This document shows, piece by piece, positions 1 to 4,894 of a stretch of 5,467 nt of DNA (position 1 is the stretch's first letter; each line of letters begins with the position of its first letter). A program made the translations under genes and the position numbers. The notes beneath the pieces are model-generated. The model was not told the origin of the DNA and did not search any database. It saw only the letters and a list, made by a program, of their open reading frames with translations. Source of the stretch: Terriglobia bacterium. Lineage in GTDB: Bacteria > Acidobacteriota > Terriglobia > UBA7540. Location: the NCBI GenBank assembly GCA_030040515.1, contig JASHTO010000555.1, positions 1-5,467 of the forward strand, read 5' to 3'.

Positions 1-671
1 TCACCCGGAATATCAACGCCCAGCCAGCGGAGAAATTCCAAGTCGCGCCGGCTGCTGACGGGAGCGAAGCTGACAAAAATGCGCGCCTGCACGCCGTTCA
101 GCCGCTGAACCAGCCAAACCAGATCATTTGAATCAAACATCACCTGCGAGGTGAAGAACTGAACGCCCTGCGCGTGCTTGGTGCGAATGCGGTCCGGCTC
201 ATTCACGCGGCTGGGTATGGTGATGCCGCCGAGCGAGACGGGCAGGCCGAGCGACTTCACCAGCTTCGCGGCATCGGCAGGGTGTGGACCGTGATAACGC
301 TTGTCCCTCGATTCGCCGCCCACCAGAATCCAATTGGCCACGCCCCATTCACCGGCGGTTTCGCGGAACCAGCGCTCGGGCTCGTTATCATGAACGGTGA
401 CGCGGTTGATGATCACGTCGATGCCCAAATCGCGCTTGATGCGCGAGCCCAGAACGCGCGGTTCAATACGCTCGATGAATTTGTGGGTACGCTCGCCGGG
501 GCGCTGCTCATCGAGAATCTCCGGGATGTTGATGGCGTCCACGCGCCCCCGCAGCGGCTGGAGTTCGTGCAGCGCGGCTTCCAAGCCCTCCGGCTTGCCC
601 GCGACGGGAGGGACAACTTCGAACAGCGTCATGGGCGCCGCGCGATTCAACAGTTTTTCCTGGAAACTCAT
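1..671 (-). CDS. Methylenetetrahydrofolate reductase-like protein, partial (C-terminus beyond window)
   Basis: This open frame starts with ATG at 671 and runs off the left edge with 223 residues and no stop. It resembles the flavin-dependent TIM-barrel methylenetetrahydrofolate reductase (MetF) family, which reduces 5,10-methylene-THF to 5-methyl-THF for methionine synthesis. Visible support: FEVVPP at residues 17-22, matching the first-strand FEFFPP motif with its catalytic Glu (here E18); VDAINIPE at 44-51; ILVGGES at 115-121, where MetF has its substrate-contacting GD segment; PVSLGGITIP at 144-153; and FFTSQVMFD at 172-180, matching the TQ-FFD strand. Family members are near 290-300 residues, so about a quarter is missing. 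Similarity is clear in the motifs but divergent elsewhere, so a related FAD-linked oxidoreductase with another substrate is possible. No strong Shine-Dalgarno precedes the ATG; an internal Met14 is the alternative start. It lies 106 bases after the glycosylase gene, so co-transcription is possible but not shown. Confidence 0.62.
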   Translation of the reverse strand, partial: MSFQEKLLNRAAPMTLFEVVPPVAGKPEGLEAALHELQPLRGRVDAINIPEILDEQRPGERTHKFIERIEPRVLGSRIKRDLGIDVIINRVTVHDNEPERWFRETAGEWGVANWILVGGESRDKRYHGPHPADAAKLVKSLGLPVSLGGITIPSRVNEPDRIRTKHAQGVQFFTSQVMFDSNDLVWLVQRLNGVQARIFVSFAPVSSRRDLEFLRWLGVDIPG

Positions 672-728
672 GGATGTGTGGTCCGTGGATGCCCGGATGT
701 TTCAGATTACGGAACGCGGCGGGAATAT

Positions 729-776
729 GCAAGGTTGGCAGCTGAGAATCTCAAATTTGGAATTTCAGACCCTTGC
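729..776. repeat. Nested imperfect palindrome between the glycosylase and reductase genes
   Basis: The 106-base gap holds a 27-base imperfect palindrome (742-768) that begins CTGA, is centred on AAATTT and ends TCAG, with two mismatches and two possible G-U pairs. It is framed by GCAAGG (729-734) and CCTTGC (771-776). It sits directly after the stop codon of the glycosylase (778-780). It could fold as a stem-loop in the transcript and act as a weak terminator or processing site, but no T-run follows on the minus strand. A dispersed-repeat remnant is equally possible. Confidence 0.35.
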
Positions 777-777
777 C

Positions 778-1611
778 TCACGGCGTCGCTTTCAGAAAAT
801 CTCGAATCTTCTCAAAATCTTCGCGCAGGATTTTCTCCTCGCGGGGATTGCGCAGGATGTAGGCGGGGTGAACGGTGGCGAGCGCTTTGGTTCCCGCGAA
901 ATCGTAAAAGCGGCCGCGGATTTTGGTGATTCCCTCCTTGATGCCCAGCACGGTGCGCACGGCGGGTGCGCCCAGGCAGCAGATCAGGCGGGGCTTGACG
1001 GATTCAATCTGGCGGTAGAGAAATGGCGAGCAGGCGTCCACTTCATCCTTCTCCGGCGTGCGATTCCCCGGAGGACGGCATTTGACCACGTTGCAGATGT
1101 AGACGTCCGCGCGCTTCAGCCTCACGGTTTCCATCATGCGGTTCAGCAGCTTGCCCGCGCGCCCCACAAACGGCAGGCCCTGTTCGTCTTCATCCGCGCC
1201 CGGTCCTTCGCCAACGAACATCAGCTCGGCGTGCGGATTGCCCTCGCCGAATACAATGGTCTTGCGAGTAGGAGCGAGCTTGCAACGCTGGCAATCGCCC
1301 AGGTCCTCGCGGATTTGCTCGAGCGTCTCCGGGCCGGAGCGCGGCGTGGGAGCGGCCTCAAAGAGATTGAATGTGGGCGCGGGCGGGCGAATGGCTTGCT
1401 GGGGAGGATGAGTGACGGCCGAGGGAGCGGGCGTGGTGGGTCGTGGAGGCACGGCCTTTGGTGAGACGACCTCGGGTGGCGTCGACTTTGCCGCGGCTAA
1501 ACCCGGCAACGTCACCGCAGTGGAGGAATCCCGGCGGAAAAAACCCTCGATGCCGAGTTCCTGATAGAACTCGAGCCATGCAGCTAATTCCTTGCGGGTC
1601 GTTTCGTCCAT
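778..1611 (-). CDS. Family-4 (iron-sulfur) uracil-DNA glycosylase
   Basis: The gene encodes a 277-residue protein from ATG at 1611. It would cleave uracil from DNA that has suffered cytosine deamination or dUTP incorporation, the first step of base excision repair. Residues 1-27 form a probable helix (LAAWLEFYQELGIEGFF). Residues 28-95 are a proline/alanine-rich linker, and the catalytic domain follows. The 4Fe-4S ligands typical of family 4 are all present: C107 and C110 (CQRC), C178 (KCRPPGNR) and C194. The uracil-binding motif GEGPGADEDEQGLPFVG covers 134-150, and the DNA-binding motif HPAYILR begins at H248. The catalytic domain alone has the family's usual length of about 180-200 residues; the extra N-terminus is an add-on. 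The frame is open upstream to an ATG at 1680 that overlaps the coaBC stop, but those 23 codons are a repeat, so the start at 1611 is preferred although its Shine-Dalgarno is weak. Likely co-transcribed with coaBC. Confidence 0.93.
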   Translation of the reverse strand: MDETTRKELAAWLEFYQELGIEGFFRRDSSTAVTLPGLAAAKSTPPEVVSPKAVPPRPTTPAPSAVTHPPQQAIRPPAPTFNLFEAAPTPRSGPETLEQIREDLGDCQRCKLAPTRKTIVFGEGNPHAELMFVGEGPGADEDEQGLPFVGRAGKLLNRMMETVRLKRADVYICNVVKCRPPGNRTPEKDEVDACSPFLYRQIESVKPRLICCLGAPAVRTVLGIKEGITKIRGRFYDFAGTKALATVHPAYILRNPREEKILREDFEKIRDFLKATP

Positions 1612-1624
1612 AATCTTTGGTGCT

Positions 1625-1680
1625 TGTGGCACGGGCATCCTGCCCGTGAAGCTGACACAGCCTGGAAGGCCGTGCCACAT
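1625..1680. repeat. Interspersed palindromic repeat between coaBC and the glycosylase gene
   Basis: Terminal inverted repeats TGTGGCACGG (1625-1634) and CCGTGCCACA (1670-1679) enclose a unit with an internal perfect hairpin, CACGGGCA (1630-1637), loop TCC, TGCCCGTG (1641-1648). This matches my memory of a small repeat common in intergenic regions of Acidobacteriota, Verrucomicrobiota and Planctomycetota, whose accidental translation gives peptides such as FTGRMPVPQ, which is the peptide read here on the minus strand. The element abuts the coaBC stop and leaves the glycosylase frame open through it. No transposase is present in the window. Confidence 0.7.
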
Positions 1681-2906
1681 TACTGCTGGACCACTGAAGC
1701 CGCGAATCGTCGCATCCCAACCACCTCATCGAGTACCCGATGGGCAACGTCGAACTTGCTCATTTTTTCGAGGGGAATCGTGCGACCGTCGGGAAAGAGC
1801 AGGGTCACGACATTGGTATCCACGTCAAAGCCTGCATCATCGCGGCTGACGTCATTCGCCACCATCAGGTCCAGGTGCTTCGCGCGCAGCTTGGCGGCGG
1901 CGTTTTCAATCAGGTTTTCGGTTTCAGCGGCGAATCCGACTACAATCTGCCCCGCGCAGCGCGGGCGGCGCGATAATTCCGCCAGGATATCGACCGCAGG
2001 CTCCAGATTCATAACTTGGGGGCCATCGAGCTTCTTGATTTTTCCGGCTTGAGGGTTGGCAGGGCGGAAGTCCGCGACCGCAGCCGCCATGATGATGACC
2101 CCGGCGGAATCGCAATGGCGAAACACCGCCTCTGCCATTTCGCCAGCGGTGCGAACGCGCTCAAGCGTGTGCACGGTGGGAGGCTCAGCGGATGTGGGCC
2201 CGGCAATCAGCACAACGCACGCACCCCGGCGGCGGCCGGCTTCGGCGAGGGCGTAACCCATCTTCCCGCTCGAGCGGTTGCTGAGATAGCGAACCGCGTC
2301 CAGCGGTTCCTGCGTGGGGCCGGCGGTTACCAGAATCGTTTCGCCAGAAAAGTCCTCGCGCAAGCCCAGCGCCTCGCAAACGGCTTGCACAATCGATTCC
2401 AGTGCTGCCAGCCGGCCGGCGCCGGTCATGCCGCAGGCGAGATAACCTTCGTCGGGATTCACCACCCGCACGCCGCGGTGGCTCAGGGTTTCAAGATTCT
2501 CCCGCGTGGCCGCGTGCTCCCACATATTCACGTTCATGGCAGGAGCGACAATCACCGGTGCCTGCGTGGCAAGGCAAAGCGTAGTGAGAAAATCGTCCAC
2601 GACGCCGTGCGCCATTTTCGCCAGCACGTTCGCCGTGGCTGGGGCAATCACCAGGGCGTCAATCGACTGCGCCACCGCGATGTGCTCGACGGCACTCTCA
2701 ATGTTTCCCCCGCCCGCCTCCCCGCCAAACATCTCGGTAATAATCTTGTGCCCGGAGAGCGTTGCAAGCGTAAGAGGAGTGATGAATTCGCGCGCGCTGC
2801 GCGTCATCACCACCTGCACGTCCAGACCTTTGTCCTGAAGCAGGCGCACCAGTTCCGCCGCTTTATAAGCCGCAATCCCCCCCGAGACTCCCAAGGCCAC
2901 GCGCAT
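1680..2906 (-). CDS. coaBC: Bifunctional phosphopantothenoylcysteine decarboxylase / phosphopantothenate-cysteine ligase
   Basis: This 408-residue cytoplasmic flavoprotein carries out two steps of coenzyme A synthesis. The C-terminal CoaB domain joins 4'-phosphopantothenate to cysteine using CTP; the N-terminal CoaC domain decarboxylates the product to 4'-phosphopantetheine with FMN. In the CoaC half, the flavin fold starts at GVSGGIAAYKAAEL (6-19), the catalytic His is H75, the PAMNVNMW motif (122-129) contains N125, and the LACGMTGAGRL loop has C158. In the CoaB half, TAGPTQEPLD starts at 194, SNRSSGKMG contains N210, AAAVADFRP spans 274-282, and K289 lies in GKIKK. These key residues have the same numbers as the ones I recall for the E. 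coli enzyme when translation starts at ATG 2906, which strongly supports that start. The frame is open further upstream to a GTG at 2987. The ATG has no good Shine-Dalgarno; an excellent one lies about 60 bases upstream. The gene follows vapC after 135 bases and its stop touches the downstream repeat. Confidence 0.97.
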   Translation of the reverse strand: MRVALGVSGGIAAYKAAELVRLLQDKGLDVQVVMTRSAREFITPLTLATLSGHKIITEMFGGEAGGGNIESAVEHIAVAQSIDALVIAPATANVLAKMAHGVVDDFLTTLCLATQAPVIVAPAMNVNMWEHAATRENLETLSHRGVRVVNPDEGYLACGMTGAGRLAALESIVQAVCEALGLREDFSGETILVTAGPTQEPLDAVRYLSNRSSGKMGYALAEAGRRRGACVVLIAGPTSAEPPTVHTLERVRTAGEMAEAVFRHCDSAGVIIMAAAVADFRPANPQAGKIKKLDGPQVMNLEPAVDILAELSRRPRCAGQIVVGFAAETENLIENAAAKLRAKHLDLMVANDVSRDDAGFDVDTNVVTLLFPDGRTIPLEKMSKFDVAHRVLDEVVGMRRFAASVVQQ

Positions 2907-2933
2907 GACAATCGAGCCACAGGACCATTTCCG

Positions 2934-2949
2934 GGGGACGTAAATCCCC
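2934..2949 (-). other. Small hairpin in the coaBC leader
   Basis: On the minus strand GGGGA and TCCCC form a 5-bp stem around a 6-base loop. It lies between the strong Shine-Dalgarno at 2966-2973 and the coaBC ATG at 2906. Folding would shorten the distance between the two, though not to normal spacing. A regulatory role is speculation. Confidence 0.3.
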
Positions 2950-2965
2950 GTTCGTGAAATCCTGT

Positions 2966-2973
2966 ACCTCCTT
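2966..2973 (-). promoter_or_regulatory. Strong Shine-Dalgarno sequence without a standard start codon at normal spacing
   Basis: The minus strand reads AAGGAGGT here, an essentially perfect anti-16S match. No ATG, GTG or TTG follows within about 15 bases in any frame. An ATT codon at 2960-2958, in frame with coaBC, is 5 bases away. It would add 18 residues to CoaBC. The canonical ATG at 2906 is nearly 60 bases downstream. Confidence 0.5.
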
Positions 2974-3003
2974 CCTGAATATTGCACACCTTAGGCCGGA
3001 GAG

Positions 3004-3013
3004 GCAACGTTGC
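3004..3013. repeat. 10-bp perfect palindrome in the vapC-coaBC gap
   Basis: GCAACGTTGC is a perfect 10-bp palindrome located 28 bases past the vapC stop in the direction of transcription and upstream of coaBC. It could be an operator or a chance palindrome. Nothing else nearby decides between these. Confidence 0.25.
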
Positions 3014-3041
3014 GGAAGTGAACTACCACTGTGTGTCGCTC

Positions 3042-3443
3042 TCAAGCCACCCAGTTTTCGAGGCTTAATTGAGGGACCCGCTGAAACTCCCGAAGGTTAT
3101 TAGTCACAAGTGTCAATCCCAGCGCCAGGGCATGCGCGGCGATCAACATGTCATGTGCGCCAATAGGGGAACCCCTTTTTTCCAGTTCTGTTCGCAATTC
3201 CCCGTAGTGCTCGCATACGTTTGCGTCCAAGGGGAGTACGGGAATCAGTCCTTCCAGGGTTTGGATTCGTTGCAAGTTCGGCTGGCGTTGATGGCTTTTC
3301 CAGGCTCCGTATACCAACTCGATTTTGGTTATGATTGACATTCCTACATCGCCGGGCCGTGCGCGGCGGAAGCGGTCAAGCACCTGATGAGGTCGCTGCT
3401 TGGCGATATAGACGTAGATGTTGGTGTCGAGGAGGTAGCGCAT
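3042..3443 (-). CDS. vapC: VapC-family PIN-domain ribonuclease toxin
   Basis: This 133-residue protein is a complete PIN domain of the usual VapC length. VapC toxins are Mg2+-dependent endoribonucleases that cut tRNA or rRNA and stop translation when their antitoxin is lost. The acidic metal-binding residues are visible: D6 in YLLDTNIYVYI, E42 in ITKIELVYG, and D98 in GAHDMLIAAHAL. The C-terminal motif VTNNLREFQRVPQLSLENW (113-131) is characteristic of the VapC/FitB group. All key residues are intact, so the toxin is probably active. The ATG overlaps the vapB stop by one base (TGATG), the usual translational coupling of antitoxin-first pairs. The RNA target cannot be read from sequence. The pair is unrelated to the housekeeping genes around it and was probably acquired horizontally. 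Confidence 0.94.
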   Translation of the reverse strand: MRYLLDTNIYVYIAKQRPHQVLDRFRRARPGDVGMSIITKIELVYGAWKSHQRQPNLQRIQTLEGLIPVLPLDANVCEHYGELRTELEKRGSPIGAHDMLIAAHALALGLTLVTNNLREFQRVPQLSLENWVA

Positions 3444-3673
3444 CAGAGTTTCACGCGCTTATCCAGTTTGGGCTGCCGGCGGCCATCTTTAAAGAAGTCC
3501 GCAGACAAGTCGGAAAGAAGATCGAAGGCGGCGGCAAGATTCCCCGGCTGTTCGCGAAGGATGATCTCTTCCCCGCGTCTTGAAATTTGAACGTGCCGCG
3601 AGCGAAATTGGAACTTCTTGGGAATCCGCACCGCCTGACTGTTCCCACTTCGAAAAACCTTGGTCAGAGTCAT
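3443..3673 (-). CDS. vapB: VapB-family antitoxin with AbrB/MazE-type DNA-binding domain
   Basis: This 76-residue protein opens with the swapped-hairpin AbrB/SpoVT-type motif KVFRSGNSQAVRIPKKFQF (5-23), the hallmark of this VapB class. That domain dimerises and binds the operator of its own operon. The C-terminal part (about 48-76, AAAFDLLSDLSADFF followed by basic residues) would be the segment that inserts into the VapC active site and blocks it. Length is normal for the family (75-80). It directly precedes and overlaps vapC. The ATG at 3673 has no Shine-Dalgarno, but a good promoter-like sequence ends only 6 bases before it, which suggests a leaderless transcript. Confidence 0.92.
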   Translation of the reverse strand: MTLTKVFRSGNSQAVRIPKKFQFRSRHVQISRRGEEIILREQPGNLAAAFDLLSDLSADFFKDGRRQPKLDKRVKL

Positions 3674-3679
3674 AGGAAA

Positions 3680-3708
3680 AGTATATACAATGCGTGGATA
3701 CCAAGCAA
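3680..3708 (-). promoter_or_regulatory. Probable vapBC promoter, sigma-70 type, with overlapping palindrome
   Basis: On the minus strand a -35-like TTGCTT (3708-3703) is separated by exactly 17 bases from a -10-like TATACT (3685-3680). The -10 ends 6 bases before the vapB ATG, so transcription would start at or within a base or two of the start codon. The palindrome GTATATAC (3681-3688) overlaps the -10 and is a plausible half of a VapB/VapBC operator. The promoter is inferred from sequence only. Confidence 0.5.
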
Positions 3709-3728
3709 GGGGGGTACAATCTCCGGTC

Positions 3729-3884
3729 GTGTCTCAGTTTGAAATTCTGTAGCGGCGGTCTATCGACCGCCGTAGGGGCTTGCTATGGCAAGCCCCTACC
3801 GTTCGGCGCTCATAGAGCGCCGCTACAACCGGTTGCGGTCAACGTCGGGGTGCGACGCCAGCTCCAAAATTCAAACTGAGGCAC
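3729..3884. repeat. Composite palindromic element with terminal inverted repeats and tandem hairpins
   Basis: The 156-base element is bounded by 18-base inverted repeats (3729-3746 and 3867-3884; one mismatch, one G-T pair, with a perfect 10-bp core CTCAGTTTGA / TCAAACTGAG). Inside is a second inverted pair, TGTAGCGGCG (3748-3757) and CGCCGCTACA (3818-3827). Within that are three consecutive perfect hairpins: stem CGGCGGTC 3753-3760 / 3765-3772; a 12-bp stem 3772-3783 / 3788-3799; and CGGCGCTC 3804-3811 / 3815-3822. An 8-bp palindrome AACCGGTT (3827-3834) and a small hairpin CGTCG/CGACG (3843-3857) follow. It occupies most of the rpoZ-vapB gap, contains no gene, and looks like a MITE- or REP-type dispersed element. 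It could also end or process the rpoZ transcript, although no T-run is present. Confidence 0.75.
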
Positions 3885-3910
3885 TTCCGATGGAGGCTGC
3901 GGCTCCGACG

Positions 3911-4126
3911 TTACTTCGCCGCTTTCTTCTTATTCTTATCCGCGGCGGCCTGGGACATGACTTCGATGGGCACCAGTCCCGCGCCCACTTCCTGTTGCGC
4001 CACGCGGGTTGAGCGCTTGGTGGGGCTTTGAATCAGGGCTTTGGCGCCTCCCTGCAATTGCCGGGCGCGGCGGGCGGCCACCAGGATGAAACGAAATTTG
4101 CTGTCCAGGTTCTGTGGTAGTTCCAT
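3911..4126 (-). CDS. rpoZ: DNA-directed RNA polymerase omega subunit
   Basis: The 71-residue product matches the omega subunit, which binds the C-terminal region of beta-prime and helps RNA polymerase assemble. The core FRFILVAARRARQLQGGAK (11-29) is very close to the E. coli segment FDLVLVAARRARQMQVGGK. STRVAQQEVGAGLV (39-52) corresponds to the following conserved helix. The tail is lysine/alanine-rich (DKNKKKAAK) and low in complexity, as is common for omega. It is slightly shorter than E. coli omega (91 residues). The start at 4126 is supported by GGAGG 13 to 17 bases upstream, overlapping the last codons of gmk, and by a gap of only 6 bases to the gmk stop, so the two are surely co-transcribed. 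Loss of omega is usually tolerated but affects polymerase assembly and the ppGpp response in some bacteria. Confidence 0.91.
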   Translation of the reverse strand: MELPQNLDSKFRFILVAARRARQLQGGAKALIQSPTKRSTRVAQQEVGAGLVPIEVMSQAAADKNKKKAAK

Positions 4127-4132
4127 TCGACT

Positions 4133-4747
4133 TTATCCTCCAAATGTCCCAATGATTTTTTCCACCTGCGCCGCCTGGGTGTGGCGGCGGAAGCGCGACG
4201 CCCGCACTATGACTTCGAGTGCCTGGGTGGCGTCCTTCTTCAAATCGTTCACAACCACGTAATCGTATTCCGGCCAGTGGGCAATCTCTCCGCGCGCGGT
4301 ATTCAGCCGGCGCTCGATTTCCTCCTCCGCGTCGGAGTGGCGGTCGCGAAGGCGGCGGGCGAGTTCCTGAAAAGACGGCGGCAGGATAAAGATGCTCACC
4401 GCCTCGGGCAGCCGCCGGCGAACCTGCGCGTGGCCCTGCACGTCGATATCCAGCAGGATATCGCGGCCTTTTTCCTGGGCGGCACGCAGAGGTTTCTGCG
4501 CCGTGCCGTACAGGTGCCCGTAGACCTCCGCCCACTCCACAAATTCGTCGCGCCGGACCATGCGCTCAAAGACTTTGCGCGAAACGAAGTTGTAATCGCT
4601 GCCGTCCTCCTCCTGCGCCCGCGGCGCGCGCGTGGTGTAGGAGACCGAAAAGCTGAGCTCCGGCATGCGGGCAATCAGGCGCTTGATCAGCGTCGATTTG
4701 CCGGCGCCGGAGGGGGCTGAGATTACGAAGATGCTGCCACGAGTCAT
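4133..4747 (-). CDS. gmk: Guanylate kinase
   Basis: This 204-residue cytoplasmic enzyme phosphorylates GMP (and dGMP) to GDP with ATP, feeding RNA, DNA and signalling nucleotide pools. From the ATG at 4747 the P-loop is SAPSGAGKST (10-19) with K17. The GMP-binding residues appear in the family order: S36, R40 and R43 in SVSYTTRAPR, Y52 in DGSDYNF, E71 in FVEWAEVYG, and Y80 in GHLYGT. DILLDIDVQGHAQVRR follows as the conserved strand and helix, and IFILPPS begins the lid/LID-proximal region. Length is normal. An ATG at 4834 in the same frame would add 29 residues, but these lie ahead of the conserved start, have no family similarity and come from the hairpin-bearing leader, so it is rejected. 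The Shine-Dalgarno at the chosen start is weak (GAGAA). The neighbours yicC and rpoZ are the classic partners. Confidence 0.97.
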   Translation of the reverse strand: MTRGSIFVISAPSGAGKSTLIKRLIARMPELSFSVSYTTRAPRAQEEDGSDYNFVSRKVFERMVRRDEFVEWAEVYGHLYGTAQKPLRAAQEKGRDILLDIDVQGHAQVRRRLPEAVSIFILPPSFQELARRLRDRHSDAEEEIERRLNTARGEIAHWPEYDYVVVNDLKKDATQALEVIVRASRFRRHTQAAQVEKIIGTFGG

Positions 4748-4894
4748 TTTTAGTTCTCGGTTGTCGGTCCGTATCAGAGGGGTCTTTTCACCGCTCCCTA
4801 CAAACCTGAAAAATCGTGCTTGAGGGACTGCCATGCGATTACTGCCACCCCGGCAAAGCCGGGGGAACTCTTAACGGATCAGCAACTAACCCCT
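4748..4894 (-). other. yicC-gmk intergenic leader
   Basis: The 147 bases between the yicC stop and the gmk start contain a strong hairpin (4848-4864) and a stretch ending in ACCGAGAACTAAAA just before gmk. I see no convincing sigma-70 promoter. The gap is long for this otherwise tight cluster (gmk-rpoZ is 6 bases), which suggests inserted repeat material or a regulated leader. Confidence 0.4.
4848..4864. repeat. Perfect GC hairpin (7-bp stem, 3-base loop) upstream of gmk
   Basis: CCCCGGC, loop AAA, GCCGGGG form a perfect stem-loop. On the transcribed (minus) strand it is followed by TGGCAG rather than a T-run, so it is not a standard intrinsic terminator. It may be a dispersed palindromic repeat, a transcript-stabilising hairpin for yicC mRNA, or an attenuator. 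The first is favoured because every other long gap here holds a palindromic element. Confidence 0.55.

Noticed and set aside
174..1464. Overlapping plus-strand open frames opposite the reductase and glycosylase genes
   Set aside because: They overlap one another in different frames, are antisense to recognised genes and run across the intergenic palindrome; no motif supports them.
2016..2957. Long plus-strand open frame (313 codons) opposite coaBC
   Set aside because: It lies entirely antisense to a gene with all catalytic residues intact, its product is His/Arg/Ala-rich without a recognisable fold, and it is explained by GC-rich codon use on the other strand.
3489..3719. Alternative minus-strand frame overlapping vapB and its promoter
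   Set aside because: It is out of frame with the clear VapB DNA-binding motif and has no similarity of its own.
3729..3884. CRISPR array or tRNA/rRNA gene in the rpoZ-vapB gap
   Set aside because: The hairpin stems differ from each other and there are no evenly spaced direct repeats; no cloverleaf with a T-loop motif is present.
3892..3906. Stem-loop terminator directly after rpoZ
   Set aside because: Only a 4-bp stem with a mismatch and no T-run; too weak to annotate.
4181..4720. Plus-strand open frame of 179 codons opposite gmk
   Set aside because: It is a shadow of the gmk codon pattern, with no family motif and no ribosome-binding site.
4748..4834. Upstream ATG that would extend Gmk by 29 residues
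   Set aside because: The family start aligns with ATG 4747 a few residues before the P-loop, and the extension has no similarity to guanylate kinases.
4848..4864. Intrinsic terminator after yicC
   Set aside because: The stem is strong but neither strand shows the T-run needed; kept only as a hairpin or repeat.
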